DNA of 64,000 nucleotides from an uncultured Clostridia bacterium (GCA_934500705.1 CAKSTI010000002.1:164704-228703); one strand, 5' to 3'. Shown: positions 43,460-51,385, numbered from the stretch's first letter. Notes: generated from the sequence alone by a model not told the origin. Made by a program: numbers and translations.

Positions 43460-43972
43460 ATGAAAGAAAACAGAAAATTAATGAAAGAAGTGCTCAAAGA
43501 CATAAGACACGATATGACGGACGAGGAGGTTTTAAACTTACTTGCCGACAGCAAAATATCGGTAAGCCCAAAAAATGAGAGGGAGAGATACACCCTCGGA
43601 CAGCGTGCCGCCGACAAAATTGCCAAGTTTGCCGGCAGCTGGGCGTTTATATTCTCGTTTACGGGGGGACTTGTGCTGTGGATGGTGGTAAATGCCGTGC
43701 TTGCGGCAAAGGCGTTTGACCCGTATCCGTTTATTCTGCTTAATCTGGTTTTGTCGTGCGTGGCGGCAATCCAGGCGCCGCTCATTATGATGAGCCAGAA
43801 CAGGCAGGAGGAAAAAGACCGCCGCCGTGCAGAAAATGACTACAAAGTCAACCTTAAAACAGAAATTATGATAGAGGATATTTTTGACAAGGTTACGGCG
43901 ATTTTAAAAAGACAGTCAAAATTGGAAAAACAAATTGAGAGTATGCAGAACGAAAAGAAAGATGAGGAGTAG
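43460..43972 (+). CDS. DUF1003 membrane protein
   Basis: 170 residues, two membrane helices (SWAFIFSFTGGLVLWMVVNAVL; YPFILLNLVLSCVAAIQAPLIM) followed by the DUF1003 motif SQNRQEEKDRRRAENDYKVN and a coiled coil. Its TAG stop is created by the first bases of element B, so the very C-terminus may have been altered by insertion. Confidence 0.85.
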   Translation: MKENRKLMKEVLKDIRHDMTDEEVLNLLADSKISVSPKNERERYTLGQRAADKIAKFAGSWAFIFSFTGGLVLWMVVNAVLAAKAFDPYPFILLNLVLSCVAAIQAPLIMMSQNRQEEKDRRRAENDYKVNLKTEIMIEDIFDKVTAILKRQSKLEKQIESMQNEKKDEE

Positions 43973-44246
43973 GCAGGAGAGAGCTGAACTTGCATTGCCT
44001 GTCGACTGAATTTTCACAAAGCCTTCCGCCTTGTCGGTCTTGACGGGCGTCAGCCCGCCTGCACCCTTACGCACCGAAATTCTTTGCAAAAATTCAGCCG
44101 AACAGGTGCTCGCAGTTTCACATAAGCAATTTTTTCTGTAACAAAGTAAATTACGCAGGGAATACTGTCGTATTTTCAAGGGATTTACTGCCGTTACAAG
44201 GAAAATTGCTATGTGAAACCAATGTAAGTTCAGCTCTCTCCTGCCT
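43971..44246 (+). mobile_element. 276-bp three-way-junction element, copy B
   Basis: Arms 43971-43997 and 44220-44246 pair over 27 bp. Branch 1 (43998-44106): CCTGTCGACTGAATTTT pairs AAAATTCAGCCGAACAGG, with a GC hairpin CGGGCGTCAGCCCG inside. Linker TGCTCGCA. Branch 2 (44115-44219): GTTTCACATAAGCAATTTTT pairs AAAATTGCTATGTGAAAC. Same length as copies A and C. No protein-coding gene or transposase. Confidence 0.82.
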
Positions 44247-44276
44247 AGGCAGTGCGGGTTCGAGTCCCCACTGCCT
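44247..44276. repeat. T-arm-like hairpin flanking copy B
   Basis: AGGCAGTG ... CACTGCCT around GGGTTCGAGTCCC, nearly the same as 16254-16281 and as the 3' arm of copy C. It lies at the left border of the prophage and could mark an attachment or insertion site. Confidence 0.55.
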
Positions 44277-44310
44277 ATGGGATTTATTTTGCAGTGTCTC
44301 CGGTGTGTTT

Positions 44311-44955
44311 TTAAAACTCCCTTATCAGCATTTTGGGCACGCCGATGATGTGGCAGTGCTCCAAGCCGTCCTTTTCTATTTTTTTTGGCGGGTGCATCGG
44401 GTTTATGGGGACGAGGTTCAGCCAATCCTCGCCCGGACTGAATTCAACCTTTTTAAGCGTGGCAAACTCGTCGCCGTAGATAACCGCTCCGATTTGTCCG
44501 CTGAAATCAAGCGCATTCTGGCGCAAAATCAGCACTTTGTCACCCTCGTGATATTCCGGGTACATACTGTCGCCTTTGACGCACAGCACAAAAAACTCGT
44601 CTTTTTTATGTCCCCTAAGGTACGATTTGGGTATCTCGATAACCTCTCCGTCCCAGTCCTCAACCGCAATATTGTCATAGCCTGCGGCAATTTCGCCGAG
44701 TACGGGAAAAGCGGTGTAATCATTTGTAACGTTCGGAGTCGGATATTCTCTCTTCGCCGAGGCGTCTATAAAAAATGAAGGCACGACGGAAAAATATTCC
44801 GACAGCTTTTGAATTGTGCTCCTTTTTAAATTGCACACTCTGCCGCTTTCCCATTTCTGTACGGCGGCACGCTTTACACCGACTATGTTTCCGAGTTCTT
44901 CCTGGGTTAAACCACGTTCTATTCTCAGATTTTTTATATTTTGTCCGACGGTCAT
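44311..44955 (-). CDS. CI/LexA-like prophage repressor (HTH plus S24 peptidase)
   Basis: 214 residues. XRE HTH at 3-57 (VGQNIKNLRIERGLTQEELG ... AAVQKWESGR), then an S24 self-cleaving domain: Ala-Gly site in LGEIAAGYDN, Ser in CVKGDSMYPEYHEGD and Lys in FATLKKVEF. RecA-stimulated cleavage would induce the prophage. ATG 44955 after GAGGTGAT. GTATCTT-type operators surround its promoter. Confidence 0.92.
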   Translation of the reverse strand: MTVGQNIKNLRIERGLTQEELGNIVGVKRAAVQKWESGRVCNLKRSTIQKLSEYFSVVPSFFIDASAKREYPTPNVTNDYTAFPVLGEIAAGYDNIAVEDWDGEVIEIPKSYLRGHKKDEFFVLCVKGDSMYPEYHEGDKVLILRQNALDFSGQIGAVIYGDEFATLKKVEFSPGEDWLNLVPINPMHPPKKIEKDGLEHCHIIGVPKMLIREF

Positions 44956-44975
44956 TTTTATCACCTCTTGTCGAT

Positions 44976-45162
44976 ATTGTATCTTATTTTTAGAATTTTG
45001 TCAACCCTTTTTGCAAAAAGTCGAAAAAAAAGATACAAAAAGTGTTGACAAAATTGTGATTTTATGTTAACGTGTATCTTAACGAGATACAAACGAGAGG
45101 GGAACAAAAATGAAATTTGGATAAAAATAATTTTTTAACACGAAAGTATCTTGACAAGATAC
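44976..45162. promoter_or_regulatory. Lysogeny control region with GTATCTT operators
   Basis: Repressor promoter on the minus strand: TTGACA (plus 44999-45004), 17-bp spacer, TACAAT (44976-44981). Early promoter on the plus strand: TTGACA 45045-45050 with a weak -10 near 45068. Operators: perfect palindrome GTATCTTGACAAGATAC (45146-45162), near-perfect GTATCTTAACGAGATAC (45074-45090), and half sites at 44979-44985 and 45031-45036. A four-codon frame (MKFG) at 45110 is probably not a gene. Confidence 0.82.
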
Positions 45163-45183
45163 AAAAGAAAAGGAGGAATGACT

Positions 45184-45375
45184 ATGTGCGAAATTTGCGG
45201 GTACACATCTTGCCACACAAGATGTCCGAACAGATATTCCGAGATTTTGGGCGAATGTGCAAATTGCCGCTGCGAAATTGAGGCGGACTACGAAAGCCAC
45301 CGTGACAGTGAGGGAAATCTGTTCTGTTCGCTTGAATGTGCGCTTGCGTACTACTCGATTGAGGAAAACGAATAA
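45184..45375 (+). CDS. Cys-rich small prophage early protein
   Basis: 63 residues with nine Cys (MCEICGYTSCHTRCPN, CANCRCEIE, CSLECAL), a double zinc-knuckle/LIM-like pattern, and an acidic C-terminus. ATG 45184 lies 7 nt after AGGAGG; the ATG at 45178 is too close. First gene under the early promoter, with an operator just upstream of its ribosome site. Function unknown. Confidence 0.7.
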   Translation: MCEICGYTSCHTRCPNRYSEILGECANCRCEIEADYESHRDSEGNLFCSLECALAYYSIEENE

Positions 45376-45382
45376 CAGAGAT

Positions 45383-45658
45383 AGGCAGCGGGGACTCGAA
45401 CCCGCATTGCCTGTCGGCTGAATTTTCACAAAGTCTTCCGCCTTGTCGGTCTTGACGGGCGTCAGCCCGCCTGCACCCTTACGCACCGAAATTCTTTGCA
45501 AAAATTCGGCCGAACAGGTGCTCGCAGTTTCACATAAGCAATTTTTTCTGTAACAAAGTAAATTACGCAGGGAATACTGTCGTATTTTCAAGGGATTTAC
45601 TGCCGTTACGGGGAAAATTGCTATGTGAAACCAATGTGGGTTCGGGTCCCCACTGCCT
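45383..45658 (+). mobile_element. 276-bp three-way-junction element, copy C
   Basis: The inner branches match copy B almost exactly, but the terminal arms differ: AGGCAGCGGGGACTCGAACC at the left and GGTTCGGGTCCCCACTGCCT at the right, still complementary and still 27 nt including CATTG/CAATG. The arms read like a tRNA T-arm/3' end. It separates the Cys-rich gene from the DnaD-like gene. Confidence 0.82.
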
Positions 45659-45686
45659 AAACGAATGATAGGAGATGAAAAAACAA

Positions 45687-46475
45687 ATGGAAAACGGCTA
45701 CATAGCCTTGCACAGAAAAATTATGGACTGGGAGTGGTACACCGACGCAAATGTTTTGCGCTTGTTTATTCACCTGCTGCTTTCGGCAAACTGGAAGGCA
45801 AGGAAATGGCACGGCGAGGACATCGGCGTGGGTGAGGACGTGGTGAGTATTCAAGGTCTTGCAAGGGAGTTGGAAATGACGCCTAAGCAGATACGAATAG
45901 CTCTTGCAAAACTTGAAAAATCCGGAGCAATAAGTGTAAAAGGGGCACACAATTATACTGTCATAAAGGTGCTTAATTACTCGCTTTATCAGGTTTCGGA
46001 TTTTGAAAAAGGGCAACCAAAGGGCATTCAAAGGGCACTCAAAGGGCAACACTTAAATAAAAGAAATAAGGGAATAAGGGAATTAAATAATTGTTGTTGT
46101 GACATCGGCGTGTCGGAAAAACTTCTTGACAAATACATAAGCGGAATAGGCGAGCCTACGGACACGGAGATTGAAATGCTGTCAAAGCTGGAAGGCGAGC
46201 ACGGAACGGATAAAATGTGTTTGGCTATCGATGAGGCAGTTCGTTCAAACGTAAAAAACCTGCGCTACATAGAGGGAATACTCAAAAATTGGAAAACGGC
46301 AAACGTAAAATCGGCGGACGATGCGCTGTCGTACAGCAAGGCGAGGGAGCGAACAATACAAAATCCAAGGCAAAAAAAGAACAGTTTTCAGGATTACGAT
46401 GACGAGATAAGCGATTTTGACGCTCAGATAATCAGGCGCCGAATGGAAAAGGAGACAGAAAATGGACGACATTAA
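45687..46475 (+). CDS. Phage replisome organiser (DnaD-like replication protein)
   Basis: 262 residues. N-terminal winged helix (GYIALHRKIMDWEWYTDANVL ... LARELEMTPKQIRIALAKLEK) and a C-terminal DnaD-type helical domain (GEPTDTEIEMLSKLEGEHG ... VKNLRYIEGILKNWKT). Loads helicase for phage replication. ATG 45687 used; the ATG at 45675 directly abuts GGAG. Confidence 0.85.
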   Translation: MENGYIALHRKIMDWEWYTDANVLRLFIHLLLSANWKARKWHGEDIGVGEDVVSIQGLARELEMTPKQIRIALAKLEKSGAISVKGAHNYTVIKVLNYSLYQVSDFEKGQPKGIQRALKGQHLNKRNKGIRELNNCCCDIGVSEKLLDKYISGIGEPTDTEIEMLSKLEGEHGTDKMCLAIDEAVRSNVKNLRYIEGILKNWKTANVKSADDALSYSKARERTIQNPRQKKNSFQDYDDEISDFDAQIIRRRMEKETENGRH

Positions 46476-46881
46476 AGAATATCTTTCAGGAGGCAGAAAG
46501 CTGGACGGCGAAGTGCACGAGCTGTCGGAGGCAAGGCGCCGTGCGTACGAAATTTTAACGCTCGGCTCGTCGCTCTCGGGCGGCGACAAGGTGCAGACAA
46601 CAAAAGAAAACTCATACGAAAAAAATATGGCAATTTACCTCGACTACACTATGCGGCTCGAAGAGGCAATCGGACGGCTTTTGAGATACAAAGAAAAAAT
46701 TGCGGAGATTATAAACGCCCAGGAGGACAGCGTATACAAGGCAATTCTTGTGGCACGTTACATAAACTGCAAAAACTGGGAGCAGATTGCCGACGACCTG
46801 CACTACAATCTGCGTTGGGTGCACCGAATGCACAACCGTGCGCTTGAAGCCATTGAAAGCCACCATAGAAGTGTGGTATAG
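46462..46881 (+). CDS. Sigma-like late transcription regulator (ArpU/RinA-type)
   Basis: 139 residues; the C-terminal part YINCKNWEQIADDLHYNLRW with VHRMHNRALEAI is a sigma-70 region 4-like HTH of DUF1492/ArpU phage regulators. Overlaps the DnaD-like gene by 14 bp and is the last gene before the packaging module, the position of late-gene activators. Confidence 0.8.
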   Translation: MDDIKEYLSGGRKLDGEVHELSEARRRAYEILTLGSSLSGGDKVQTTKENSYEKNMAIYLDYTMRLEEAIGRLLRYKEKIAEIINAQEDSVYKAILVARYINCKNWEQIADDLHYNLRWVHRMHNRALEAIESHHRSVV

Positions 46882-46904
46882 TGTATGATGTAAAAGAGGA
46901 TAGG

Positions 46905-47251
46905 GGAGCGATGAATTTTCCTGCTGCACTGTGGGAGCGTTTTTAAAAAAGCGGAAAACCGTCAGGGGCGTTGGCGAGAACGCCCCCGACACCTCCCCTC
47001 GCCGCTCTGAAATATCGCCTACACTCTGTAATTTCCGTCTTTAAAAAATCTTAGCCGCTCCGAGGCAAAGCAATCAGCTTTACTGCGGAGCTAAAAACGG
47101 CGGAATATAAGGAAAATGAATTAATTTCCGCCGTTTTTACTCTCGATTTTTTAAATCCGAAAAAACAGACTGTACGGCTCATTTCAAATGCGGAGAAAAC
47201 AGGTTAGTTTGAATTACAATATGCTCATTGGTAAGAGTATTTGTAGGAGCA
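46905..47251. repeat. Composite repeat U1 (R5 + R2 + AGTTAG)
   Basis: R5: GGAGCGTTTTTAAAAAAGCGG and hairpin GGGGCGTTGGCGAGAACGCC. R2 (from 47005): a hairpin with AATCA loop (CTCCGAGGCAAAGC / GCTTTACTGCGGAG), then AAAAACGGCGGAA / TTCCGCCGTTTTT, a strong bidirectional terminator. Then AGGTTAGTTTGAATTACAAT. Also present at 53060-53434 and 60232-60876. No gene. Confidence 0.75.
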
Positions 47252-47273
47252 ATGTTATTTTGTTTATTAAAAC

Positions 47274-47308
47274 GGCGAAACCCTCGGCACAGACCGAGGG
47301 TTTCCGTT
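47274..47308. terminator. Terminator hairpin
   Basis: GAAACCCTCGG / CCGAGGGTTTC; a near-identical hairpin lies at 53488-53518. Confidence 0.75.
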
Positions 47309-47344
47309 AGCTTTGCGACTTGTTTGGCATTTACGATTATATCA

Positions 47345-47470
47345 TATCCGGGGGCAAAATGCAAGGGAAATTCATAACCAAAACAACAGACGTGTTCCGC
47401 AGAGCGGAAGGGCGTCTTTTTTTATTGCAAACACAACAAGGTTCCGGGGTACCCGTTACGGCAACGGGTC
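47345..47470 (+). promoter_or_regulatory. Hairpin leader L1 of the packaging module
   Basis: AGACGTGTTCCGC / GCGGAAGGGCGTCT followed by TTTTTTT (47388-47423) is a terminator placed upstream of terS. A second hairpin ACCCGTT/AACGGGT follows (47451-47469). Preceded by ATATCATATCCGGGGGCAAA and ATGCAAGG, shared with spacers at 50.78 and 53.73 kb. Related leaders L2 and L3 precede the scaffold and tail modules. Confidence 0.6.
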
Positions 47471-47493
47471 GGTTTCTTTCAAGGAGGGATTTT

Positions 47494-47910
47494 ATGATTG
47501 ACTGGGAAGTCATAAAAGAGGAATATTTAAACACGCAAATCGGTCAAAAGGCGCTTGCCAAAAAATACGGCATATCGCACAACGCCATCGAAAAGCGTGC
47601 GCTTTCGGAGGGGTGGTGGGACGAGAAAAAGCAAAGGCGGCCGCACGTCTCTGCCGTTCCGCTGAGCGTCAAGCTCGAACGCCTCACCGAACAGCTCACC
47701 GACAAGGTGGGAGAGGCGATTGACCAGTTGGAACTTGACTGGATTAAGGGGGAGAGCTTTGAAACGGGGCTTGTGGACACACAGAAAATGCGCCACATCA
47801 TTCAGAGCATAAAGGACTTAAAGGAGCTGGTAAACGATGACGGCAATTCGGACGCAAAGCAGAGTCAGAGCGAACTTATTGAAGTTATCGAAAAGGCGGT
47901 GAGAGGGTGA
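47494..47910 (+). CDS. Terminase small subunit
   Basis: 138 residues. N-terminal HTH (WEVIKEEYLNTQIGQKALAK with KYGISHNAIEKRALSEGWW) then charged helices ending in a coiled oligomerisation region. Recognises the packaging site. ATG 47494 after AAGGAGGG. Overlaps the large subunit by 4 bp. Confidence 0.88.
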   Translation: MIDWEVIKEEYLNTQIGQKALAKKYGISHNAIEKRALSEGWWDEKKQRRPHVSAVPLSVKLERLTEQLTDKVGEAIDQLELDWIKGESFETGLVDTQKMRHIIQSIKDLKELVNDDGNSDAKQSQSELIEVIEKAVRG

Positions 47911-49106
47911 AATTTGAAAAACTGTCCGAAAAACAGGCAGAGATAATCAAATTCATATCCGAGCCGGACGACACGCTGATTTGCGACGGGGCGGTGCGCT
48001 CCGGCAAGACGGTGGTTATGATTATGGCTTTTGTCATATGGGCGATGACGCACTTTGAAAACACAAACTTTGCAATCTGCGGAAAAACGGTGGGAAACGT
48101 CGAAAAAAACGTACTTGGTCCATTGTTTGAAATCGAGGGACTGCCGTACACATTTTCCTACCGGCGCTCGGATAGTATGCTCGCCGTAAACTGCGGCGGA
48201 ATTAAAAACAACTTTTACGTTTACGGCGGAAAGGACGAGAGCAGCTATATGCTCATTCAGGGAATAACGCTCGCCGGGGTTTTCTTTGACGAGGTGGCGC
48301 TGATGCCACGCTCATTTGTGGAGCAGGCAATATCGAGAACGCTGACGTTTGACAATTCAAAGCTGTGGTTTAACTGCAACCCCGACAGCCCGTCGCACTG
48401 GTTTTACGAGGGGTACATTGCCGAAATTCCGCCGGGGGCAAAGCGGCTGCACTTCCTTATGGAGGACAACCCCATTATGACGGAGGAGAAAATCAAAAAG
48501 GCAAAGAGCAAATTCACCGGCGTGTTCTACGACAGATACGTAAACGGCCTTTGGGTGGTGGCGCAGGGACTTGTTTACAAGGTGTTTGACGAGGGCAAAA
48601 ACATTGAGGAGGTATCGCCCTCCGACGGTATGTGGTACATATCTATGGACTACGGCACGCTCAACCCGTGCTCGATGGGGCTGTGGTGCGTAAAAGACGG
48701 CATTGCGCACAGGGTGGACGAATACTACTACGACGGGCGCAAAAAGGGCGTGCAGAAAACCGATGAGGACTACTACGGCGAGCTTGAAAAATTAGCCGGG
48801 GACAGAAACATTCAGTGCCTGGTTATCGACCCGTCGGCGGCGAGCTTCATTGCGACGGTGAGGCGGCACGGGCGTTTTGCGGTGAGAAAGGCAAAAAACG
48901 ACGTGATACCGGGAATAAACGCAACGGCAACGCTCATATCCGACGGCAGGGTCATAATTAACCGAAAATGCGGTGACATTCTGCGTGAATTTAAGACGTA
49001 CCGCTTTGACGAAAATGCGCCGTGCGACAGGGTTATAAAGGAAAACGACCACGCAATGGACGATATGAGGTATTTTTGCTACACAATTTTAGAGAGAATG
49101 CGGTGA
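47907..49106 (+). CDS. Terminase large subunit (PBSX type)
   Basis: 399 residues. ATPase: Walker A GAVRSGKT near residue 29 and Walker B GVFFDEVAL; nuclease acidic residues in YISMDYGT, VIDPSAASF and HAMDDMRY. Packages DNA into the prohead. Length and layout fit the PBSX/SPP1-like group. Confidence 0.94.
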   Translation: MKFEKLSEKQAEIIKFISEPDDTLICDGAVRSGKTVVMIMAFVIWAMTHFENTNFAICGKTVGNVEKNVLGPLFEIEGLPYTFSYRRSDSMLAVNCGGIKNNFYVYGGKDESSYMLIQGITLAGVFFDEVALMPRSFVEQAISRTLTFDNSKLWFNCNPDSPSHWFYEGYIAEIPPGAKRLHFLMEDNPIMTEEKIKKAKSKFTGVFYDRYVNGLWVVAQGLVYKVFDEGKNIEEVSPSDGMWYISMDYGTLNPCSMGLWCVKDGIAHRVDEYYYDGRKKGVQKTDEDYYGELEKLAGDRNIQCLVIDPSAASFIATVRRHGRFAVRKAKNDVIPGINATATLISDGRVIINRKCGDILREFKTYRFDENAPCDRVIKENDHAMDDMRYFCYTILERMR

Positions 49107-49110
49107 TATT

Positions 49111-50385
49111 TTGAACATTAAAAAACTAATTGCAAGGGTGATGAATATGTTTTGGATTAACGAAAATTTGTCGGGTCTGGGGATTAAGAGCGCATCGTCG
49201 CAGGTGATGAATGCGGCACTTGACAGGTGGAACACTATGTATAAATCCGGCTCGGCGCTAAATCTTGCGTCGGCGGTGGCGAGCGAAACGGCAAGGCTGG
49301 TTACGCTTGAAATGAAGTGCTCGCTTTCCGGTTCGGAGCGTGCGTACTTTTTAAACGAACAGCTGACGGGGGCAAAGCCGTTTTTGAGGAATTCGGTTGA
49401 GTGCGCCTGTGCTCTCGGCGGCGTGGTATTAAAGCCGTATGTGTCAAACGGCGGAATTGAGATTGACTTTGTACGGCCGGAAAACTTTGTGCCGACGGAG
49501 TTTGACACATCGGGAAATCTTACCGGGGCGGTGTTTTTAGACAGGCGCTACATCGGCGGCAAGGTGTTCACCAGGGTGGAACAGCACACGCACGAGGGCG
49601 GCGGTTACACCGTTAAAAACGACGCTTTTGTAAGCGACAGCGACATCGTACTTGGGCGCAGAATTCCGCTTTCGGCTGTGGAAAGCTGGGCGGACATTGA
49701 GCCGAGTGTGCATATGGAGTCGCTCGCCTCGCCGCTTTTTGCGTACTTTAAAATGCCGATGGCAAACACGCTTGATGAGGCGTCGCCGCTCGGAATATCC
49801 GTATTTGCAAAGGCGGAAAAGCTGATTGCCGACGCAAATGAGCAATACGAGCGTCTGCTGTGGGAATTCGAGAGCGGAAAACGTGTTGTAATGGCGGACG
49901 AAACGGCGTTCCGCCTGTCCGAAAACGGCGAAAGAGAGCTTCCGGACGACAGGCTGTACGTGGCACTTAACCAAGAGGAGCTTTTCAAGGAATGGTCGCC
50001 GACTCTGCGTGAGGACGGGTTTATACACGGGCTTAACGAGATTTTGCGCAGGATTGAGTTCAACTGCTCTCTTGCCTACGGCACGCTCTCCGATGTGCAG
50101 TACAGCGACAAGACGGCGGAGGAGGTGCGCTCGTCAAAGCAGCGCAGTTACTCGCACATTGCAGACATTCAGGAATCGCTCAAAGGCTCGCTCACGTCGC
50201 TTTGCACGGCGATGGACACGCTTTGCGACCTTTATCGGCTTGCGCCGAAAGGTTCGTGGGAGCTTGCGGCAGAGTTTGACGACAGCATTGTTGCGGACAG
50301 AAAGAGGGAGTTTGACGAAAAACTCAGTCTTGTTCAGGCGGGAATTATGGACAGGGAGGAGTTTAGAGGGTGGTATTTCGGATAA
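49111..50385 (+). CDS. Phage portal protein (SPP1/A118-like)
   Basis: 424 residues, TTG start. ALDRWNTMYKSG, DFVRPENFVPTEFD, LGISVFAKAEKLIADANEQYERLLWEFESGKR and EFNCSLAYGTLSD are typical of the A118/SPP1 portal family. No MuF/head morphogenesis gene or protease follows, as would be usual. Confidence 0.88.
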   Translation: MNIKKLIARVMNMFWINENLSGLGIKSASSQVMNAALDRWNTMYKSGSALNLASAVASETARLVTLEMKCSLSGSERAYFLNEQLTGAKPFLRNSVECACALGGVVLKPYVSNGGIEIDFVRPENFVPTEFDTSGNLTGAVFLDRRYIGGKVFTRVEQHTHEGGGYTVKNDAFVSDSDIVLGRRIPLSAVESWADIEPSVHMESLASPLFAYFKMPMANTLDEASPLGISVFAKAEKLIADANEQYERLLWEFESGKRVVMADETAFRLSENGERELPDDRLYVALNQEELFKEWSPTLREDGFIHGLNEILRRIEFNCSLAYGTLSDVQYSDKTAEEVRSSKQRSYSHIADIQESLKGSLTSLCTAMDTLCDLYRLAPKGSWELAAEFDDSIVADRKREFDEKLSLVQAGIMDREEFRGWYFG

Positions 50386-50597
50386 AAACCGTCGGGGGGC
50401 GTCCGACACCGCCGAGGGCAAAGGGGTGTTTGAGCCTCCCTTGCCTTAAAGGGAGGTGGCAGTCGCACGGCGACTGACGGAGGGATTTTCATTTCCGAAA
50501 TGAATGGAAAACCGTCAGGGGCGTCAGCAGGCACGCCCCCGACACCCCCGCCCGCCGCTGATGCAAGGTTCGGGCAGAATAGTTGCTCATCAAAATT
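50386..50597. repeat. Spacer repeats: R5-like hairpins and R4b
   Basis: Short R5-like GGGGGCGTCCGACACC, then R4b (50432-50490, inverted relative to 41.46 kb: CCTCCCTTGCCTTAAAGGGA and GTCGCACGGCGAC), then another R5 hairpin GGGGCGTCAGCAGGCACGCC (50518-50537). No gene. Confidence 0.6.
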
Positions 50598-50771
50598 AAT
50601 TACTGCGCCGTCCGAAAGTTCGGCAATCAGCCGAAGTCTCGGACTAAAACGGCACGCAAAATAAAGAAACTAAATAAACTGCGTGCCGTTTTACGCAAAT
50701 GAATTTCGATTTCGCAAATTCTGCTCTCTCGCCTTGCATAGGCGGACAAAAACAAGTTAGTTTGACAATGC
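50598..50771 (+). repeat. Structured repeat R3a
   Basis: Hairpin GTCCGAAAGTTCGGC / GCCGAAGTCTCGGAC with AATCA loop, then AAAACGGCACGCA / TGCGTGCCGTTTT, then CGCCTTGCATAGGCGG and CAAGTTAGTTTG. The same sequence lies inverted at the right edge of the window. The hairpin order and AATCA loop match R2 although the stems differ. Confidence 0.7.
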
Positions 50772-50774
50772 AAT

Positions 50775-50908
50775 CATAGCACGTTTATTTGGAAAATGCA
50801 AGATTTTACTGTTGATAAAGTGTAAAAATCAGGACGTATTTCGATATGAAAAGGCGTCCTTTTTGTTTGCAAAAATCGGAATTGGCACAGCTTTTTCGAC
50901 GAAAGGGG
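50775..50908 (+). promoter_or_regulatory. Hairpin leader L2 of the scaffold-capsid module
   Basis: AGGACG (50831-50836) pairs CGTCCT (50855-50860) followed by TTTTTG, a terminator just before the scaffold gene. The run CGTCCTTTTTGTTTGCAAAA plus ATCGGAATTGGC is identical in L3. A TTGATAAAGTGT resembling a -35 region lies at 50813. Confidence 0.6.
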
Positions 50909-51385
50909 GTGTTTACCATAAACGAAAAGTTAAGAGAAATTTTTCCCGACGCAACGGACGAACAGATAGCGTCTGCCGATGCGCTCATAAATACAGAGAG
51001 CGAGCGCATAGGCGCAGAGCAATACGAGCTGGGAGCCGGTGCGGTAAGGGAGGAATTTGAAAAATACAAGCTATCCACGGCGGTTGACGATGCGCTCAGA
51101 GGTGCCGGAGCTAAGAATATCAAGGCATCGAGGGCGCTTTTGAACCTCGAAGGGGCGGCGTTTGAAAACGGCGAAGTTAAGGGACTTGCAGAGCAGATTG
51201 AAACAATAAAGAGTGAAAATCCGTATCTGTTCGGCGGCAATCCGGGAGAAAAACTTCCGCAGTTTACGGCGAGTCCCAAGGGGGTATCTCACACCAAGGA
51301 GAGCTTTAAAAAACTGGGTTATCGTGAGAGGCTGAGCATTTTTAACGAAAACCCGGAGCTTTACAAACAGCTCAGCGAAAATTAA
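50909..51385 (+). CDS. Phage scaffolding protein
   Basis: 158 residues, highly charged and helical. INEKLREIFPDATDEQIASA and GENPYLF-like SENPYLFGGN are typical of Gp20-type scaffolds, which precede capsid genes. GTG 50909 is the likely start; an ATG at 50846 lies within the leader hairpin and is rejected. Confidence 0.78.
   Translation: MFTINEKLREIFPDATDEQIASADALINTESERIGAEQYELGAGAVREEFEKYKLSTAVDDALRGAGAKNIKASRALLNLEGAAFENGEVKGLAEQIETIKSENPYLFGGNPGEKLPQFTASPKGVSHTKESFKKLGYRERLSIFNENPELYKQLSEN

Noticed and set aside
45110..45124. Four-codon frame MKFG in the lysogeny control region
   Set aside because: Although preceded by GAGGGG, it is too short to support as a gene; it may be chance or a leader remnant.
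50846..50908. Shared N-terminal extension MK(R/Q)RPFCLQKSELAQ on the scaffold gene and the gene at 54188
   Set aside because: The extension coincides with the terminator hairpins of leaders L2 and L3 and has no ribosome site. Later starts behind G-rich sites fit the protein families better.
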